A DNA stretch of 64,000 nt from Oscillospiraceae bacterium (GTDB taxonomy: Bacteria > Bacillota > Clostridia > Oscillospirales > Oscillospiraceae), in NCBI GenBank assembly GCA_015068455.1, contig SVKO01000005.1:62001-126000 (forward strand), in the 5' to 3' direction. Shown piece by piece: positions 34,229 through 42,347 of the stretch. Below the pieces are notes generated by a model. It saw only the letters and a list, made by a program, of their open reading frames with translations, was not told the origin of the DNA and made no database searches. The position numbers and the translations under genes were made by a program. Each line of letters opens with the position of its first letter. Within the stretch, counting starts at the first letter, position 1.

Positions 34229-34666
34229 TCAGTCTTCCCGATCGCCGCGGCTGCGCTCAATGGCAGCCTGGCGGAAGTATTCGTTTTTCTGCTCCCTGGC
34301 CTGCTTGGCCCTGGCGCGGCGGGACTGAATGCCCCTGCGCACAGGATTCTGGGCGGCAGCTTTGGCGGCACGGCGTTTTTCGGCCTCCTGCTGCCGCTTT
34401 TTCTCGTTGATGCGGAAGATGACGAATTTCGAGCCCAGGGTCTGTACCCCGTCGGCTCCGGTGGAGTCGCAGATGGCGTCGCAGGCCTCCCGGGCGGACA
34501 GGAGCGACGTCTCAAGCACCTTGCCCTTGACGAGCTCCCGGGCGCTCAGCTGGCGCTCGGCCTCGGCGATCACCTGCCCGGTGACCCCGTCTTTTCCGAC
34601 GATCAGTGTGGTCTCCAGGCCGTTGGCCTGGGACCGAAGCGCGGCTCTTTGTTTGCTTGTCAGCAT
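34229..34666 (-). CDS. YhbY-type CRM-domain RNA-binding protein with extended basic tail
   Basis: Residues 1-95 form a CRM domain (LTSKQRAALRSQANGL, VGKDGVTGQVI, LGSKFVIFR) that binds precursor 50S subunits in E. coli YhbY. Residues 95-145 are a highly charged Arg/Lys/Glu/Gln tail absent from the about 97-aa standard family, probably disordered and RNA-binding. It lies between rdgB and nadD, again as in other Firmicutes. Confidence 0.88.
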   Translation of the reverse strand: MLTSKQRAALRSQANGLETTLIVGKDGVTGQVIAEAERQLSARELVKGKVLETSLLSAREACDAICDSTGADGVQTLGSKFVIFRINEKKRQQEAEKRRAAKAAAQNPVRRGIQSRRARAKQAREQKNEYFRQAAIERSRGDRED

Positions 34667-34669
34667 ATT

Positions 34670-35260
34670 TTAACCCTCTGTCAATTTTGTTTGGAACAAC
34701 CGCAGGGCGTTGGCCCTGTGGGATATTTCGTTTTTCCGTGCCTGGGGCATTTCGGAGAAGGTGCAGGCCTCAGCGGGCACATAGAACACAGGATCGTAGC
34801 CAAAGCCGTTGTCCCGGCCGGGCTGTGTGAGGATGCGCCCCTCACAGGTACCACGGACGCAGATCTTCCTGCCGTCCGGCCAGACAGCGGCGATCACACA
34901 CACAAATCGGGCGGTGCGCTCCGCCGTGGGAACGCCCTTGAGATTTTCCAGCAGCAGTTCATAGCGCTGGCGGTCGTTTTGACAGGCCTCGCCGCCGTAG
35001 CGGGCGGAATAGATGCCCGGCGCGCCGCCCAGGGCGTCCACCTCCAGGCCGGAGTCGTCGGCAATGGCAGGCAGTCCGGAAGCACGCATGACGGCCGTCG
35101 CCTTGATCATGGCGTTTTCCTCAAAGGACGCGCCGTTTTCTTCCACATCGATATCAAGCGCCAGCTCGCTCTGCAGCCGTAGATCGACACCGTATTGCCC
35201 CAGAATCGCGGACATTTCCTGCAATTTATGGGGATTTTTGCTGGCGAGAATGAAATCCAT
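34670..35260 (-). CDS. rdgB: XTP/dITP diphosphatase
   Basis: House-cleaning NTPase of the HAM1 family, removing ITP, dITP and XTP (196 aa). FILASKNPHKLQEM, ENAMIKATAV, ADDSGLEVDALGGAPGIYSAR (two pieces) and GFGYDPVFYV followed by KNEISHRANAL are diagnostic. Nine bases after ftsY, same operon. Confidence 0.95.
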   Translation of the reverse strand: MDFILASKNPHKLQEMSAILGQYGVDLRLQSELALDIDVEENGASFEENAMIKATAVMRASGLPAIADDSGLEVDALGGAPGIYSARYGGEACQNDRQRYELLLENLKGVPTAERTARFVCVIAAVWPDGRKICVRGTCEGRILTQPGRDNGFGYDPVFYVPAEACTFSEMPQARKNEISHRANALRLFQTKLTEG

Positions 35261-35269
35261 GGCGATCCC

Positions 35270-36175
35270 TCAGAACAGAGCGGAAACAAAGTTTTCCGCC
35301 TCGAAGGGCATGAGATCGTCGATCCCCTCGCCCACGCCCACGTATTTCACCGGGATGCCGAGGGTATCGGCCACGGCGATGACGATGCCGCCCTTGGCAG
35401 TGCCGTCGAGTTTGGTGACCGCCAGGCCGGTGACGCCGGCGATCTTGGAAAACTCCTTTGCCTGGATCAGTCCGTTCTGGCCGGTGGTTCCGTCGAGCAC
35501 CAGCAGGACCTCCTTCGAGGCATTTGGGAGCTCCCGATCCAGAATGCGGCTGATCTTATTGAGCTCATTCATAAGATTCTGCTTATTGTGCAGACGCCCG
35601 GCGGTATCGCAGATGATGACGTCGGTTCCCCTGGCACGGGCGGCGCTGATGGCGTCGAACACCACGGAGGCAGGATCGGCGCCCTCGGCCTGCCGCACGA
35701 TCTGCACGCCGCTTCTCTGGGCCCAGATCTCCAGCTGGTCGGCGGCGGCGGCGCGGAAGGTATCGGCGGCGCACAGCAGGACCTTCTTCCCTTCCGACTT
35801 CAGCTGGGCGGACAGCTTTCCGATGGTGGTGGTTTTTCCAACGCCGTTGACGCCGATCACCAGCACCACGGAGGGCTTCGTGCTCAGATCAAGCTCGGAA
35901 GGACCCACATTCAGCATATCGGTGAGCACCTCGCGCAGAGCGGATCTGGCGTCCTCCGGGTCGCGGAGTCTGCGCTCACGGACGGTCTGGCGAAGACGTT
36001 CCACAGCCTTTGTGGCGGTCTCCACGCCGAGATCGGCGAGAATGAGGCATTCCTCCAGTTCGTCGTAAAAATCGTCGTCAATGTCGCTGAAGCCGGAAAA
36101 CACGCTTCCCACGGTATTGGCCATGGCGTTTCTGGTTTTCGTCAGGCCCGCCTTGATTTTATCAAAAAAACCCAT
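35270..36175 (-). CDS. ftsY: Signal recognition particle receptor FtsY
   Basis: SRP GTPase docking ribosome-SRP complexes at the membrane. The 301-aa protein is the short form with only a vestigial acidic N-terminal region before the NG domain. G1 GVNGVGKTTTIGKLS, DTFRAAAADQL, DTAGRLHN and TKLDGTAKGG are intact. The ATG at 36175 begins MGFFDKIKAGL; a longer frame would enter smc. The order smc-ftsY is common in Firmicutes. Confidence 0.96.
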   Translation of the reverse strand: MGFFDKIKAGLTKTRNAMANTVGSVFSGFSDIDDDFYDELEECLILADLGVETATKAVERLRQTVRERRLRDPEDARSALREVLTDMLNVGPSELDLSTKPSVVLVIGVNGVGKTTTIGKLSAQLKSEGKKVLLCAADTFRAAAADQLEIWAQRSGVQIVRQAEGADPASVVFDAISAARARGTDVIICDTAGRLHNKQNLMNELNKISRILDRELPNASKEVLLVLDGTTGQNGLIQAKEFSKIAGVTGLAVTKLDGTAKGGIVIAVADTLGIPVKYVGVGEGIDDLMPFEAENFVSALF

Positions 36176-36189
36176 TTGTTTCTCCTTCG

Positions 36190-39100
36190 TTATTCGGTTA
36201 TGCCAAGTGTATCGATCATCTGCTTGAGTTCCAGCTGGATGATCTTGGAGACGCCCTGCTCCTGCATCGTCACGCCGTAGAGGATATCCGCCTGCTCCAT
36301 GGTGCCGCGGCGGTGGGTGATGACGATGAACTGCGTCTTTTTGCACAGGGTGCGCAGATAGCCGGCAAAGCGGTCCACGTTGCGGTCGTCCAGAGCGGCG
36401 TCGATCTCATCAAGCATGCAGAAGGGCGTGGGCCGGACCTTCAGGATCGCAAAGTACAGGGCGATGGCGACAAACGCCTTCTCGCCGCCGGAGAGCAGCG
36501 TGATGGTCTTGAGCTGCTTTCCCGGGGGCTGGACACGGATCTCAATGCCGCAGGTCAGCGGCTGGGACGGATCCTCCAGGACCAGGGCGCCCTTGCCGCC
36601 GCCGAACATTTCGGTGAAGGTCTGGCTGAAGTATTGCCCCATTTTGGCAAACTCCTGGGTAAAGATCTCCTGCATCTGCCCGGTAATGGATTCAATGACG
36701 CCCTCGAGCTCCTGCTTGGCCTGCAGAACGTCGTCGCGCTGTGTGCAGAGGTATTCGTATCGTTCATTGACCAGTTCAAACTGGGCAATGGCGCCGGGAT
36801 TCGGCTCGCCGAGGGCGGAAATCTTTCGCTTCAGATCGGAAATGGTGCGCTGTGCGCCCGCCACGGATTCAATGGGCGCGGCGGCCTCAGCGGCATGGGT
36901 CCGCGTCAGCTCATAGGTGTCCCAGAGCTTGTCCACGATCTGTTTTTCTTCCATCTCGGCGTTGTTTTTCTTTTGTTCGAGCCGCGCAGCCTCACGCTCC
37001 ATATTGAGGATTTCCTTGCTCTTTTCCTGGGCCTCGCGCTCGGATTTTGTCTTGGCGGCCTCATTCTCGATCCGCGCCTGCATGGCGCGCTGCAAAAGAT
37101 CGGTCTGCTCGGCCAAAGCGGCGGACAGCTTGTCTTTCTCGGCATTGGCCGCAAGAATATCTTCGCCAATGGATGCGTTAAGCCCGATCAGGCGGTCGAT
37201 GAGCGCCTGCTTTTGATTCAGATCGCCCTGCATGGACGAGCCGAGCTCGCGCAGATGATCCCGTGCCACAACGCTGGACTGGCGCTCTGCCTCCAGGGCT
37301 GCGGCCTCCACCTTGCGGCGCGTGATCTCATCGGACAGATCCCGGACCTTTTCCAGGGCCTCATTCTGGCTGACGGTGATCTCTGAAAGCTTCCTGCCCG
37401 CCTCATCGAGGCGCTGGTCTAAAAGACGGATCTGGGCGCCCAGCGCGACAGAACGGTCATGATCGAGTCTGCTGCGCTCAGCAAGAGCGGCCAGCTCCTG
37501 CTCATTGGCGCTGATGGCGTCGCTGACGGCGCCGAGCAGCACTTCATGCTGCCGGGTTTCGCCTTCAAAGCGAAGCACGGCATCCTGCGCCTGACGCAGC
37601 TCGTTTTTCGCGCCGTCAAGCTCGTATTCCACCTTTGCCGTCTCGCTTTCGGCGGCCTGGAGGGCTTTCTTCTGTTCCTCCAGGCGGACGGTCTGCTCGC
37701 GGATCTGCGTCTCGAGCCGGGCAATGGCGTTGGCTCTGGACAGGATGCCGGAATTGCGGATGACGGAACCGCCGGTCATGGAGCTGTCGGCGTTGACGAC
37801 CTGCCCGTCCAGGGTAACGATGCGGAAACGGCGGGGATACTTCCTGGAAATACGGATGGCGTCGTCCAGACGTTCGACCACGGCGGTGCGGCCGAGGATG
37901 TGATCGATGATCTGGCGGTATTCATCCTTGCACCGAACCAGCTGCGAAGCGATTCCCACATAGCCGGGATCCGCATCCAGGCCGGGCTCGGAAAGGGTTT
38001 TGCCGCGGATCGCAGTCAAGGGATAGAAGGTGTTGCGGCCCTTATCCCCTGCCTTGAGGTTTTCGATGGCCGCCTTGCCGGCGCGTTCGTCGGAAACGAC
38101 GATATACTGCATGGCGGCGCCCATGGCGGTCTCGATGGCGACGGTATAGTCGTCGTCGGTATGGATGAGCGATGAGATCGGGCCGTGAATGCCCGCAAGC
38201 GCGCCGGCCTTGGCCTGGGTCATGGTGTGCTTGACCGCCTTGGAATAGCCCTCGTAGGCCCGTTCCATCTCGCGGTACATGGACCGCTGCCGACCGGCGG
38301 TCTGGAGATCGATCTCCAGCTGGCTGCAGCCATCGCGCAGGGCGTCGCGCTTCTTCAGCCGGCTGTCGAGCCGAAGCTGATATCCCGCGATGGTGTTTTC
38401 CAGGCCGGCGGCCTCTTCTTTTGCCTGCGTCAGCGCTTTGGTGCAGCGTTCCAGATCGCCGGAAATCTCCTCCATACGCGCTTTTGCCAGAGTGTTCTGC
38501 GCGTTCAGTTCTTCGGTCCTGGCGCCGGAAAGCTGCTCCGCCTGCTCGATCGCGGCGCTCTGCGCCCGCTTGTCGGCCAGTTCATCCTGGATCGCAGACT
38601 GTGTCTCGGTCCATTGGACGAAACTTTTGGTGAGTTCGTCGGCGCTGGCGGCGAAGGCGCGGCTTTCGTCCTGCAGGGCAAGAATCTGGGCGTTCAGTTC
38701 GGCGCTCTGATCGTCGATCTGTGCGATCCTTGCCTCGTGATCTGCAATCTGGCTCAGAATCGACGCGCTGCGGGTATCGGCGTCCTGAAGCTCCAGCTTC
38801 ATGCGCTCGATGTTGGTGCGGTTATTCTGAATATTACTTTCAAAAACGGCGATTTTACCCTCGAATTCCCGAATGGACGCCTGCTTCTCCGAGATTACAT
38901 CCCGTGTCTGCTCCAATTCCGAATCCTGATCATGCAGGGTCTGCGCCAGGGATTCGGACAGGGCATAGAGCCGGTCCAGCTCGTCGTGGGACTGCTGGAG
39001 GATGAAGGCGGCGGATCGGTAATCCTCCTCGGCTTTCTGTGCGCCTGCGGCCAGCCGCTCCAGAGATTCCAGCCAGACCGCCACTTCAAGGCCCTTGAGT

Positions 39101-39762
39101 TCTTCGCGCCAGGCCAGGTACTTTCTTGCTTTTTCTGCCTGCACGCGCAGGGGCTCCACCTGGAGCTCCAGCTCGGAAATCTTGTCGCCGATGCGGGTCA
39201 GATTCTCCTGGGTATTGGCCAGACGGCGCTCGGTCTCCTCCTTGCGGTGACGGAATTTGGAGATGCCCGCCGCCTCCTCAAAGACCTCGCGGCGGTCCAC
39301 ACTGCGCAGGGACAGGATCTCGTCGATGCGGCCCTGGCTGATGTTGGAGTAACCCTCGCGGCCCAGGCCCGTATCCATGAACAGCTCGTTGATGTCGCGC
39401 AGACGCGCCGAACGGCGGTTGATATAGTACTCGCTGTCGCCGGAGCGGTAATAGCGCCGGGTGACGGCGATCTCTTTGGCGTCGTAGGACAGAGCGCCGT
39501 CGGAATTGTCCAGCACCAGCGTTGCCTCGGCAAAGCCCACCGCGCCGCGCTTCTGGGTGCCGCCGAAGATGACGTCCTCCATTTTTGCACCGCGCAGGGC
39601 CTTGGTGCTCTGTTCGCCCATGACCCAGCGGATCGCATCGGAAATATTGGATTTGCCGGAGCCGTTCGGACCGACGATGGCGGTGATATCGTCGCCAAAG
39701 CGCAGAACGGTTTTATCCGGGAAGGACTTGAAGCCCTGGATCTCCAACGATTTCAGATACAC
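36190..39762 (-). CDS. smc: Chromosome partition protein SMC
   Basis: Condensin ATPase of 1190 aa. The N-terminal Walker A is GPNGSGKSNISDAIRW (residue 32 on), coiled coils run from about 165 to 500 and 670 to 1000, and the hinge lies between (GAAMQYIVVSDERAGKAA). The C-terminal half has signature LLSGGEKAFVAIAL and Walker B FCMLDEIDAALDD. The start is GTG at 39762 behind GAGGT. First gene of the operon smc-ftsY-rdgB-yhbY-nadD/yqeK-rsfS. Confidence 0.97.
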   Translation of the reverse strand: MYLKSLEIQGFKSFPDKTVLRFGDDITAIVGPNGSGKSNISDAIRWVMGEQSTKALRGAKMEDVIFGGTQKRGAVGFAEATLVLDNSDGALSYDAKEIAVTRRYYRSGDSEYYINRRSARLRDINELFMDTGLGREGYSNISQGRIDEILSLRSVDRREVFEEAAGISKFRHRKEETERRLANTQENLTRIGDKISELELQVEPLRVQAEKARKYLAWREELKGLEVAVWLESLERLAAGAQKAEEDYRSAAFILQQSHDELDRLYALSESLAQTLHDQDSELEQTRDVISEKQASIREFEGKIAVFESNIQNNRTNIERMKLELQDADTRSASILSQIADHEARIAQIDDQSAELNAQILALQDESRAFAASADELTKSFVQWTETQSAIQDELADKRAQSAAIEQAEQLSGARTEELNAQNTLAKARMEEISGDLERCTKALTQAKEEAAGLENTIAGYQLRLDSRLKKRDALRDGCSQLEIDLQTAGRQRSMYREMERAYEGYSKAVKHTMTQAKAGALAGIHGPISSLIHTDDDYTVAIETAMGAAMQYIVVSDERAGKAAIENLKAGDKGRNTFYPLTAIRGKTLSEPGLDADPGYVGIASQLVRCKDEYRQIIDHILGRTAVVERLDDAIRISRKYPRRFRIVTLDGQVVNADSSMTGGSVIRNSGILSRANAIARLETQIREQTVRLEEQKKALQAAESETAKVEYELDGAKNELRQAQDAVLRFEGETRQHEVLLGAVSDAISANEQELAALAERSRLDHDRSVALGAQIRLLDQRLDEAGRKLSEITVSQNEALEKVRDLSDEITRRKVEAAALEAERQSSVVARDHLRELGSSMQGDLNQKQALIDRLIGLNASIGEDILAANAEKDKLSAALAEQTDLLQRAMQARIENEAAKTKSEREAQEKSKEILNMEREAARLEQKKNNAEMEEKQIVDKLWDTYELTRTHAAEAAAPIESVAGAQRTISDLKRKISALGEPNPGAIAQFELVNERYEYLCTQRDDVLQAKQELEGVIESITGQMQEIFTQEFAKMGQYFSQTFTEMFGGGKGALVLEDPSQPLTCGIEIRVQPPGKQLKTITLLSGGEKAFVAIALYFAILKVRPTPFCMLDEIDAALDDRNVDRFAGYLRTLCKKTQFIVITHRRGTMEQADILYGVTMQEQGVSKIIQLELKQMIDTLGITE

Positions 39763-39822
39763 GCAGCTACCTCTTCTTTCTATCCTTGGCGCATGCGCCG
39801 CAGACTCTCATATTAATTAAAT

Positions 39823-39851
39823 ATTTTAACAGTTTATCGAATGTTTTGCAA
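39823..39851 (-). promoter_or_regulatory. sigma-A promoter of the smc operon
   Basis: Minus strand TTGCAA (39851-39846), 17 bp spacer, TAAAAT (39828-39823) with an extended TG. The 5' leader contains the 12-bp palindrome GGCGCATGCGCC (39788-39799). Confidence 0.75.
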
Positions 39852-39898
39852 GTGAAAAGAAAAAAACGTAAAAAAAGTGTGAATCCGGAAAAAGATGG

Positions 39899-39926
39899 TT
39901 GATTTTCCGAAAACGGGCGCTATAAT
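39899..39926 (+). promoter_or_regulatory. sigma-A promoter of folT-folC
   Basis: TTGATT (39899-39904), 16 bp spacer, TATAAT (39921-39926), about 18 nt before the riboswitch. Confidence 0.8.
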
Positions 39927-39943
39927 GATGACAGCCGCTTCCG

Positions 39944-40105
39944 CAGGGAGTAGGATATGGCGCGTTAAGTACCGGACGGATAGGAGGTTGCCGCCGGGCG
40001 AAGGAGATTCTTTCTCCGCGGTGCCGTATCCGCCGACCGCCCTGACCGCCGGAAGCTGCCGGAAGAATATTTTTCAACCTCCTCCATCGAAATGGAGGCT
40101 TTTTT
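39944..40105 (+). promoter_or_regulatory. THF riboswitch with terminator/ribosome-site hairpin before folT
   Basis: Conserved THF aptamer pieces appear in order: GGGAGTAGGATATGG, GCGTTAAGT, GGAGGTTGCCGCCGG, GCGAA, CGCGGTGCCGTATCCGC. CAGGG (39944-39948) closes with CCCTG (40040-40044). After 36 nt, CCTCCAT (40081-40087) pairs with ATGGAGG (40092-40098) around CGAA, followed by C and six T that end at the folT ATG. The same GGAGG is the folT ribosome site, so this hairpin can block both transcription and translation when tetrahydrofolate is plentiful. Confidence 0.92.
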
Positions 40106-40684
40106 ATGCGCAAATCAACAAATCCCGCCATGAAAACCCGTACGCTTGTTACCTGTGCCCTGCTCGCCGCCATCACTGTCGTGCTGGCGCGGCTGGTCAT
40201 ACCCATGCCCAATGCCACCACCCGTTTTTCCATTGAAGCCGTGCCCGTGTTTCTGGCGGGCATGCTCTTCGGGCCGATCCCGGGCATGCTGGTGGGCTTC
40301 GCCGCCGACGCGGTGGGCTGCCTGTTCTCCGGCTACGGCTACAATCCCCTGTTCTGTGTGCCGCCGCTGCTTTACGGCCTGTGCGGCGGCCTGTTCCGGC
40401 CGCTGCTGGCGCGAAAAATGAACATCGGGACCATCGCCCTGGCCTTTCTCCCGGCGGTGGCGCTGGGTTCGATTCTCTATCAGAGCTGGTCGCTGGCGTT
40501 CGTCTACAATGCCAAGGGTACGTTTAAGGCAAGCTTTCTCTATTTCCTGTCCACGCGCTCGGCTCAGTTTGCCGTCACCTTCGTCCTGGACGTGCTGATC
40601 GTCTGGGCGCTGTATAAATGCAAGGTGTTCCAGGCGGCAAAGCTTTGGCCGCCGCAGAAGGAGGCAAAGCAAAATGACGCTTGA
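40106..40684 (+). CDS. folT: Folate-type ECF transporter substrate-binding subunit (FolT)
   Basis: Integral membrane S component of an energy-coupling-factor vitamin transporter, working with a shared EcfAA'T module not in this window. The 192-aa protein has about six hydrophobic helices and the start region LVTCALLAAITVVLARLVIP typical of S components, with MPNATTRFSIEAVPVFLAG, which suits the FolT group. Folate specificity is supported by the THF riboswitch upstream and folC downstream. The ATG at 40106 uses GGAGG inside the regulatory hairpin. Confidence 0.9.
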   Translation: MRKSTNPAMKTRTLVTCALLAAITVVLARLVIPMPNATTRFSIEAVPVFLAGMLFGPIPGMLVGFAADAVGCLFSGYGYNPLFCVPPLLYGLCGGLFRPLLARKMNIGTIALAFLPAVALGSILYQSWSLAFVYNAKGTFKASFLYFLSTRSAQFAVTFVLDVLIVWALYKCKVFQAAKLWPPQKEAKQNDA

Positions 40685-41996
40685 TCAGGCGCTTTCGTAT
40701 ATCCACTCGGTTACCTGGCGCGGCAGCGTGCCTGGCCTGTCAAGGACCCGGGAGCTTCTGTCCAAGATGGGTGATCCGCAGAACCGGCTGAAATTCATCC
40801 ATGTTGCCGGCACCAACGGCAAGGGCTCCACCTGCGCCATGCTCTCAAGCATCCTGCAGAAGGCGGGCTATAAAACCGGCCTGTATACCTCGCCATACAT
40901 CAACCGCTTCCATGAGCGCATGCAGGTCAACGGCGAGCCCATCTCCGACGATGAGCTGTGCCGGATCACAGAATTTGTCCGTCCTCTTGCCGACGCCATG
41001 GAAGACGTACCCACCGAATTCGAGCTTGTCACCTGCATCGGCTTCGAGTTCTTCGCACGCCGGCAGTGTGAGATCGTGGTGCTCGAGTGCGGCATGGGCG
41101 GCGAATTCGACTCCACCAACGTGATCGAAGTCCCGGAATGCGCGGTGCTGTGCACCATCGGCATGGACCATATGCAGTACCTGGGCCATACCCACGCGGA
41201 GATCGCCCGTACCAAGGCCGGCATCTTCAAGCCCGGCGGCGTATGCGTCACCTATCCGGGGCTGCCCGAGGTGGATGCCGTCTACCGTGAGGCGGCAGAC
41301 GAACGCGAGCTCACCTGGATCCGTGCGGATTTTGGCCGGCTGCATCCTGTGGCCCACAGTCTCCGGGGTCAGGCGTTTGATTTTGACGGCTTCGGCCGGC
41401 TGCACCTTTCCCTGCTGGGCCGCAATCAGCTTTGCAACTGCGCCTTGGCGCTGCACGTTGTGGAGGCTCTGCGGCAAAAGGGCTGGGCGATCCCGGACGA
41501 CGCCGTGCGCGACGGCCTGTCCGCCGTGGCCTGGCCGGGCCGGTTCGAGCTGCTGCGCAGGCACCCTGACGTGATCGTCGACGGCGGTCACAACGTGCAG
41601 TGCATGCTCTCGCTCAAGGAAAACATCATGGACTACCTGCCCGGACGGGAGATCATCGCAGTCACGGGCGTCATGGCGGACAAGGAGTATGAAAAGATGT
41701 ACTTCCCCGTTATGCCCCTGATCCGCAGGTTTATTACTGTGGAGCCGCCCAACCCCCGCGCGCTGCCCGCACCAGAGCTGGCGCGTGCCCTGCAGGGCAT
41801 GGGCGCCGATGCACAGAGCGCCGATACCGTGGAAGACGGCGTCCGCGCTGCCCTGGCCCTGGCCAGGCCGGATGACTGCATTCTGGCATTCGGCTCCCTG
41901 TACATGCTGGGAAAGATCCGAAGCTGCATTTTTGACATGCAGAAACTGACGAAACAGGCAACTGACGTTCCGCCGGACCTTCCCATTTTTATGTAA
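40674..41996 (+). CDS. folC: Folylpolyglutamate synthase / dihydrofolate synthase
   Basis: Mur-ligase family enzyme adding glutamates to folates, which traps imported folate in the cell. The 440-aa protein has the P-loop HVAGTNGKGSTCAML (near residues 43-57), YTSPYINRFHERM, ECGMGGEFDSTN, IGMDHMQYLG and IVDGGHNV. GGAGG 11 nt before the ATG; start overlaps the folT stop by 11 nt. Uptake plus polyglutamylation under one THF riboswitch forms a folate salvage unit. Confidence 0.95.
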   Translation: MTLDQALSYIHSVTWRGSVPGLSRTRELLSKMGDPQNRLKFIHVAGTNGKGSTCAMLSSILQKAGYKTGLYTSPYINRFHERMQVNGEPISDDELCRITEFVRPLADAMEDVPTEFELVTCIGFEFFARRQCEIVVLECGMGGEFDSTNVIEVPECAVLCTIGMDHMQYLGHTHAEIARTKAGIFKPGGVCVTYPGLPEVDAVYREAADERELTWIRADFGRLHPVAHSLRGQAFDFDGFGRLHLSLLGRNQLCNCALALHVVEALRQKGWAIPDDAVRDGLSAVAWPGRFELLRRHPDVIVDGGHNVQCMLSLKENIMDYLPGREIIAVTGVMADKEYEKMYFPVMPLIRRFITVEPPNPRALPAPELARALQGMGADAQSADTVEDGVRAALALARPDDCILAFGSLYMLGKIRSCIFDMQKLTKQATDVPPDLPIFM

Positions 41997-42019
41997 ATCA
42001 ACGAATATTCATCCCGACC

Positions 42020-42048
42020 TTGACAATTCGCAGCGATTGTGCTTAAAT
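42020..42048 (+). promoter_or_regulatory. sigma-A promoter of the leucine T-box unit
   Basis: TTGACA (42020-42025), 17 bp spacer, TTAAAT (42043-42048). No terminator is evident between folC and this promoter. Confidence 0.8.
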
Positions 42049-42059
42049 TGACGCAATAC

Positions 42060-42322
42060 CGATAAATACGATGACGGAATTATGCTTCTGTCGGAGCGCC
42101 CCAGAGAGCCGGCGGGCGGTGCGAGCCGGTGCCAAAGACAGAGTGCAGTCTGCTTCCCGAGTAGACATGGCGAACGCCTGTGCAATTAGCTGTGTACGTC
42201 CGGCCCCGTTACCGGCCATGGACTTGCTTGAGTCCGAGAAAGTGCATCCGCTCTGCGGATGAAGCAGGGTGGTACCGCGAATCGAGATTCGTCCCTGAGG
42301 CTCCGGCCTCAGGGATTTTTTT
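42060..42322 (+). promoter_or_regulatory. T-box leader, specifier read as CTG (leucine)
   Basis: Stem I carries CAGAGAGCCGGCGG and GGTGCGAGCCGG, the T-box AGGGTGGTACCGCG is near 42266-42279, and the terminator TCCCTGAGGC / GCCTCAGGGA plus seven T is at 42292-42322. Lower stem I pairs GGAA with TTCC and TAC with GTA across a kink-turn (GATGAC / CGA). By analogy with the other three leaders here, the codon lies four bases before TTCC, giving CTG with C in the usual purine position. TGC (Cys) one base later is a less consistent reading. Confidence 0.85.
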
Positions 42323-42347
42323 GCAATAACCGAAAGGAGCCAGATCC

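Noticed and set aside
42190-42235. Cysteine specifier (TGC) in the T-box before the LeuA-like gene
   Set aside because: Kink-turn and basal-helix alignment with three other leaders in the window favours CTG; kept as an alternative only.
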